A stretch of 64,000 nucleotides of DNA, from contig JAIWNF010000006.1 of assembly GCA_025093555.1 (NCBI GenBank), positions 1,054,001 through 1,118,000 of the forward strand. Reading direction: 5' to 3'. The DNA is from Circinella umbellata (taxonomy: Eukaryota; Mucoromycota; Mucoromycetes; Mucorales; Lichtheimiaceae). The number at the start of each line of letters is the position of its first letter. Position 1 is the first letter of the stretch. Positions 61,840 to 64,000 of the stretch are shown in pieces. Made by a program: the position numbers and the translations under genes. The notes under the pieces are model-generated. The model was not told the DNA's origin, made no database searches, and saw nothing but the letters and a program-made list of their open reading frames with translations.

Positions 61840-62196
61840 CTTTGGTAATTATAATATGTTATACAGTCTTAAACAAAAATAACTAATAGAATAATTGGTT
61901 TCTCATTATCGAAAAGTATGGAGTGATTACTAATATTATTATTTCATTTACTTCTCAATACGATGTCGATGGTAATGTTCGATACTAATTAGTGTTTTGC
62001 ATCGAACGGTGGGAATATGGAATGGTTACTAGTATTAATAATTTATTTCTTAATACGATGTGGATGGTAATGTTCAATACTTATTATGGCTTGCATGAAA
62101 TGACGCGTCGAACGGTGGGAATATGGAATGGTTACTGGTATTATTATTTTACAGATTAGCACGAGTTGTATGGTAATATTTGGTACTAATTAGTGG
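61840..62196. repeat. Degenerate ~100-bp tandem repeats
   Basis: Three diverged copies of a unit beginning TATGGARTGRTTACT (about 61917, 62016 and 62122; periods ~99 and ~106) followed by CTTAATACGATG.CGATGG and TTCGATACTAATTAGTG-like phrases. The array stops exactly where the LTR begins. It could be a local satellite or the damaged end of the neighbouring Tnp2 element. Confidence 0.65.
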
Positions 62197-62846
62197 TGTT
62201 ACGCCGTAAATTATATTAACCAATAAAATTGACTTGATTTCTACTATTTTCCTTTTATATTATCTTCGTTGAGATTTTCTCAAATAATGAAATTATTTCA
62301 TCAAGGATAACATCAATTATTTCTTCAGTTATTTCTTTTTCCTTTTATTAAATAACAATTTCTCTATCGTGTGAATTATTTCCACGTATATTTTAGTATA
62401 AATAGCCCTTTCATTTTAGTTTTCAAAAGATCTTTAGTTCACAGTTCACACAATTCCCTAGTTCACACAATTCCTCAGTTCACACAATTCCTCAGTTCAC
62501 ACAATTCCTCAGTTCACACAATTCCTCAGTTCACAGTTCACACAATTCTCAGTTCACTTCTTATCCCATTTTCTTTTTCATCATTATCAATATTTTCTTT
62601 TTAATTAAATTCAATCAATAAACAAATTATTATTAGTCTTATTATTTTGAGAACTTATCCATACTTCCATTATTAGTGGTTTCGGCATAAAAAGACCGAA
62701 AGCGTGAACTCCCACTTCAATATATATAATCTTAGTAATACAAATAGACATAAAGTCTTATATTAAAATATACTTTATACTTGCTTAACCCCTATTTATC
62801 TCTTTTTAATGTTACTCCGAAGGTCCTGCTACCAACGAACGTAACA
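62197..62846 (+). repeat. 5' LTR
   Basis: 650 bases starting TGTTACG and ending CGTAACA (short inverted ends with canonical TG...CA). It contains TATAAATAG at about 62396 as a likely promoter and a 17-base tandem repeat (AGTTCACACAATTCCTC, about 62438-62545) downstream of it. Confidence 0.85.
62394..62405 (+). promoter_or_regulatory. LTR TATA box
   Basis: AGTATAAATAGC, a strong TATA match about 200 bases into the LTR. It would place the U3/R border near 62430. Confidence 0.6.
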
Positions 62847-62848
62847 TT

Positions 62849-62866
62849 TGGTGCTCACTACAGGGG
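62849..62866 (+). promoter_or_regulatory. Primer-binding site candidate
   Basis: TGGTGCTCACTACAGGGG begins two bases after the LTR. A PBS normally starts TGG, complementary to the CCA end of a tRNA. I cannot say which tRNA matches the rest. Confidence 0.6.
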
Positions 62867-62958
62867 CTTTTTACTAGCAAGTCAAGAAAGAATCTTTATA
62901 TTACACAACATATTATTACTTTTTATTACATTCAAGAATATCATTACAATCAAACAAA

Positions 62959-64000
62959 ATGACAGACAATCATGAATCTTCTTCCTACTCACCTGTGTTG
63001 GCACATGGCACTGACCATTCCTTATCCTATAAGCCAAAACTCATCGATTTTTGTGGATATGAAGGCGAAGATTTTAGACACTTTCGAGATACTTTAGAAT
63101 CTTATTTCGCAATCGCAAATATTAAAGATTGCGAACGGCAAGCTAGCATATTAAATGCACAGGTTAAGAAATATGCAAGAATTTTCCTTCAAGCGAAAGT
63201 ACGCAAACATCATGCAATCGGAGGAAAATACACTGAACTTATAAAATTACTGGAAGAAGAATACGTTACTCCTGATGTTATCGAATATTACAAAGATGCT
63301 TTTGAACAAATAATTCAAGGTGAAGATGAACCTCCACGAATGTTCTTAGGTCGTATACAGCAAGCAGCAGACTTGGCTGAACTCATAGGTAAACAAGGAG
63401 AAGCTTTAATCGAAGCTAAGTTTAAATCAGGATTGCTTCCAAGAGTTAAGAAACATTGCTACATGATGGGAGCTACTACCTTCAACGATTATAAACAAAT
63501 TTTCATATGGTTTCTGGAGAGGTCAACATGGCACAACCTTATATCCACAAGACAACCCATTCATTCCTCAAAAAACAGAAGACCGTATACCATCCACATG
63601 GTATAAAAATAAACAACACTCTAATAAAATTATACAACAAGCAAAAACGCACGCATTTCATTCCCCCAACTTAAATCAACCTTCAGGTGATAAATCGCCA
63701 TCTATTGACATATTAACTTCAAAAATGAAAAATCTTGAATTATACCAACACGAAGCAGCCGTTCCTCCTTCACATTATGAAAAACATCCTAATGGATTGG
63801 AACAAATGATATGGCGTGTTGTTCAAGAAGAAACACGAAAAGCTTCGCCCTCATACAATCGATCCAACGATTACCATAATTCAAATTATGGTCCACCATA
63901 CCGATCAAATCACTATCCAAATAACAGAAATAATTACCGAGGTTATAACTCACGATATCCTAATGACAAAAACGAAAATAATTATCAAGCAGAAAATAGT
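62959..64000 (+). CDS. Retrotransposon gag polyprotein (frameshifted, 3' incomplete)
   Basis: Starts MTDNHESSSYSP. It contains a retrotransposon gag domain: FCGYEGEDFRHFRDTLESYF, then LNAQVKKYARIFLQ, EEEYVTPDVIEYYKDAFEQI and FKSGLLPRVKKH (about residues 25-170). Near 63500, at an AAATTTT stretch, the protein-like reading moves to another frame. The first frame ends at TAA 63604-63606, while the shifted frame (FSYGFWRGQHGTTLYPQDNPF onward) stays open to the window end, through a basic Asn/Tyr/Arg-rich tail (RNNYRGYNSRYPND). Either this copy is damaged or the element uses a frameshift; a single-base indel is simpler. A zinc knuckle and pol would lie beyond 64000. Confidence 0.75.

Larger units (their letters stand above)
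62197..64000 (+). mobile_element. LTR retrotransposon, Ty3/gypsy-type, 5' part
   Basis: A 5' LTR, primer-binding site and gag run off the window end. The LTR is bounded by TGTTACG...CGTAACA. Only gag is visible, so assignment to Ty3/gypsy rests on the gag domain and is moderate; pol lies outside the window. Its 5-bp target duplication cannot be tested without the right end. Confidence 0.8.

Overview
The window reads as nuclear DNA of a filamentous fungus, most likely an early-diverging Mucoromycota (Mucorales-type) genome. It is strongly AT-rich. Genes carry many short GT-AG introns of about 50-120 bases and proteins contain Asn/Gln/Ser homopolymer tracts. Recognisable housekeeping genes include a synaptojanin-type phosphatase, Tfb3/MAT1, Rei1, a condensin subunit, eEF1B-gamma and a white-collar photoreceptor. 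Transposon debris is dense and of kinds common in these fungi. The genus cannot be named from the sequence.

Layout. 1-1874: gene-poor, with decayed coding scraps. 1875-7014 (+): SAC plus inositol-5-phosphatase gene. 7560-8160: decayed LINE ORF1. 9624-10304 (+): small WWE-like gene. 10695-12330 (-): Tfb3/MAT1. 12625-14503 (-): Rei1/ZNF622. 14851-15273 (+): small unknown gene. 17237-22771 (+): condensin subunit 1. 23519-25375 (+): C2H2 transcription factor. 25713-28222: a mixed zone with one unknown minus-strand gene, broken ORFs and a Pif1-type helicase tail.

29022-36463 is an apparently young Mutator-like DNA transposon. It has an 8-bp target duplication and terminal inverted repeats of 0.77-1 kb built from tandem units. 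Eight phase-compatible exons encode one protein of about 1,307 residues. Its domain order is MULE transposase, SWIM finger, AT-hook, USP-type deubiquitinase with the Cys/His/Asp positions kept, and RTC4-like domain. I regard this transposase-deubiquitinase-RTC4 fusion as the most novel item in the window.

36767-37918 (+): unknown secreted protein. 41433-43101 (-): eEF1B-gamma. 44302-47509 (-): WC-1-like blue-light receptor with a divergent terminal zinc finger. 48233-48780: LINE reverse-transcriptase tail.

From 49467 to the end the window is almost all mobile DNA. A pogo/Tc1-like non-autonomous element (49467-57215) has been split by a 7-kb Tnp2-type element (49599-56623) carrying a broken transposase and two plus-strand accessory genes. 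A second, more divergent Tnp2 transposase pseudogene (57494-61749) holds a 795-bp MITE in an intron. After degenerate tandem repeats a Ty3/gypsy-type LTR retrotransposon begins (LTR 62197-62846, PBS, gag) and runs out of the window.

The host genes belong to separate pathways (phosphoinositide turnover, transcription/CAK, 60S biogenesis, chromosome condensation, translation elongation, light sensing). They show no clustering beyond divergent or convergent neighbours.
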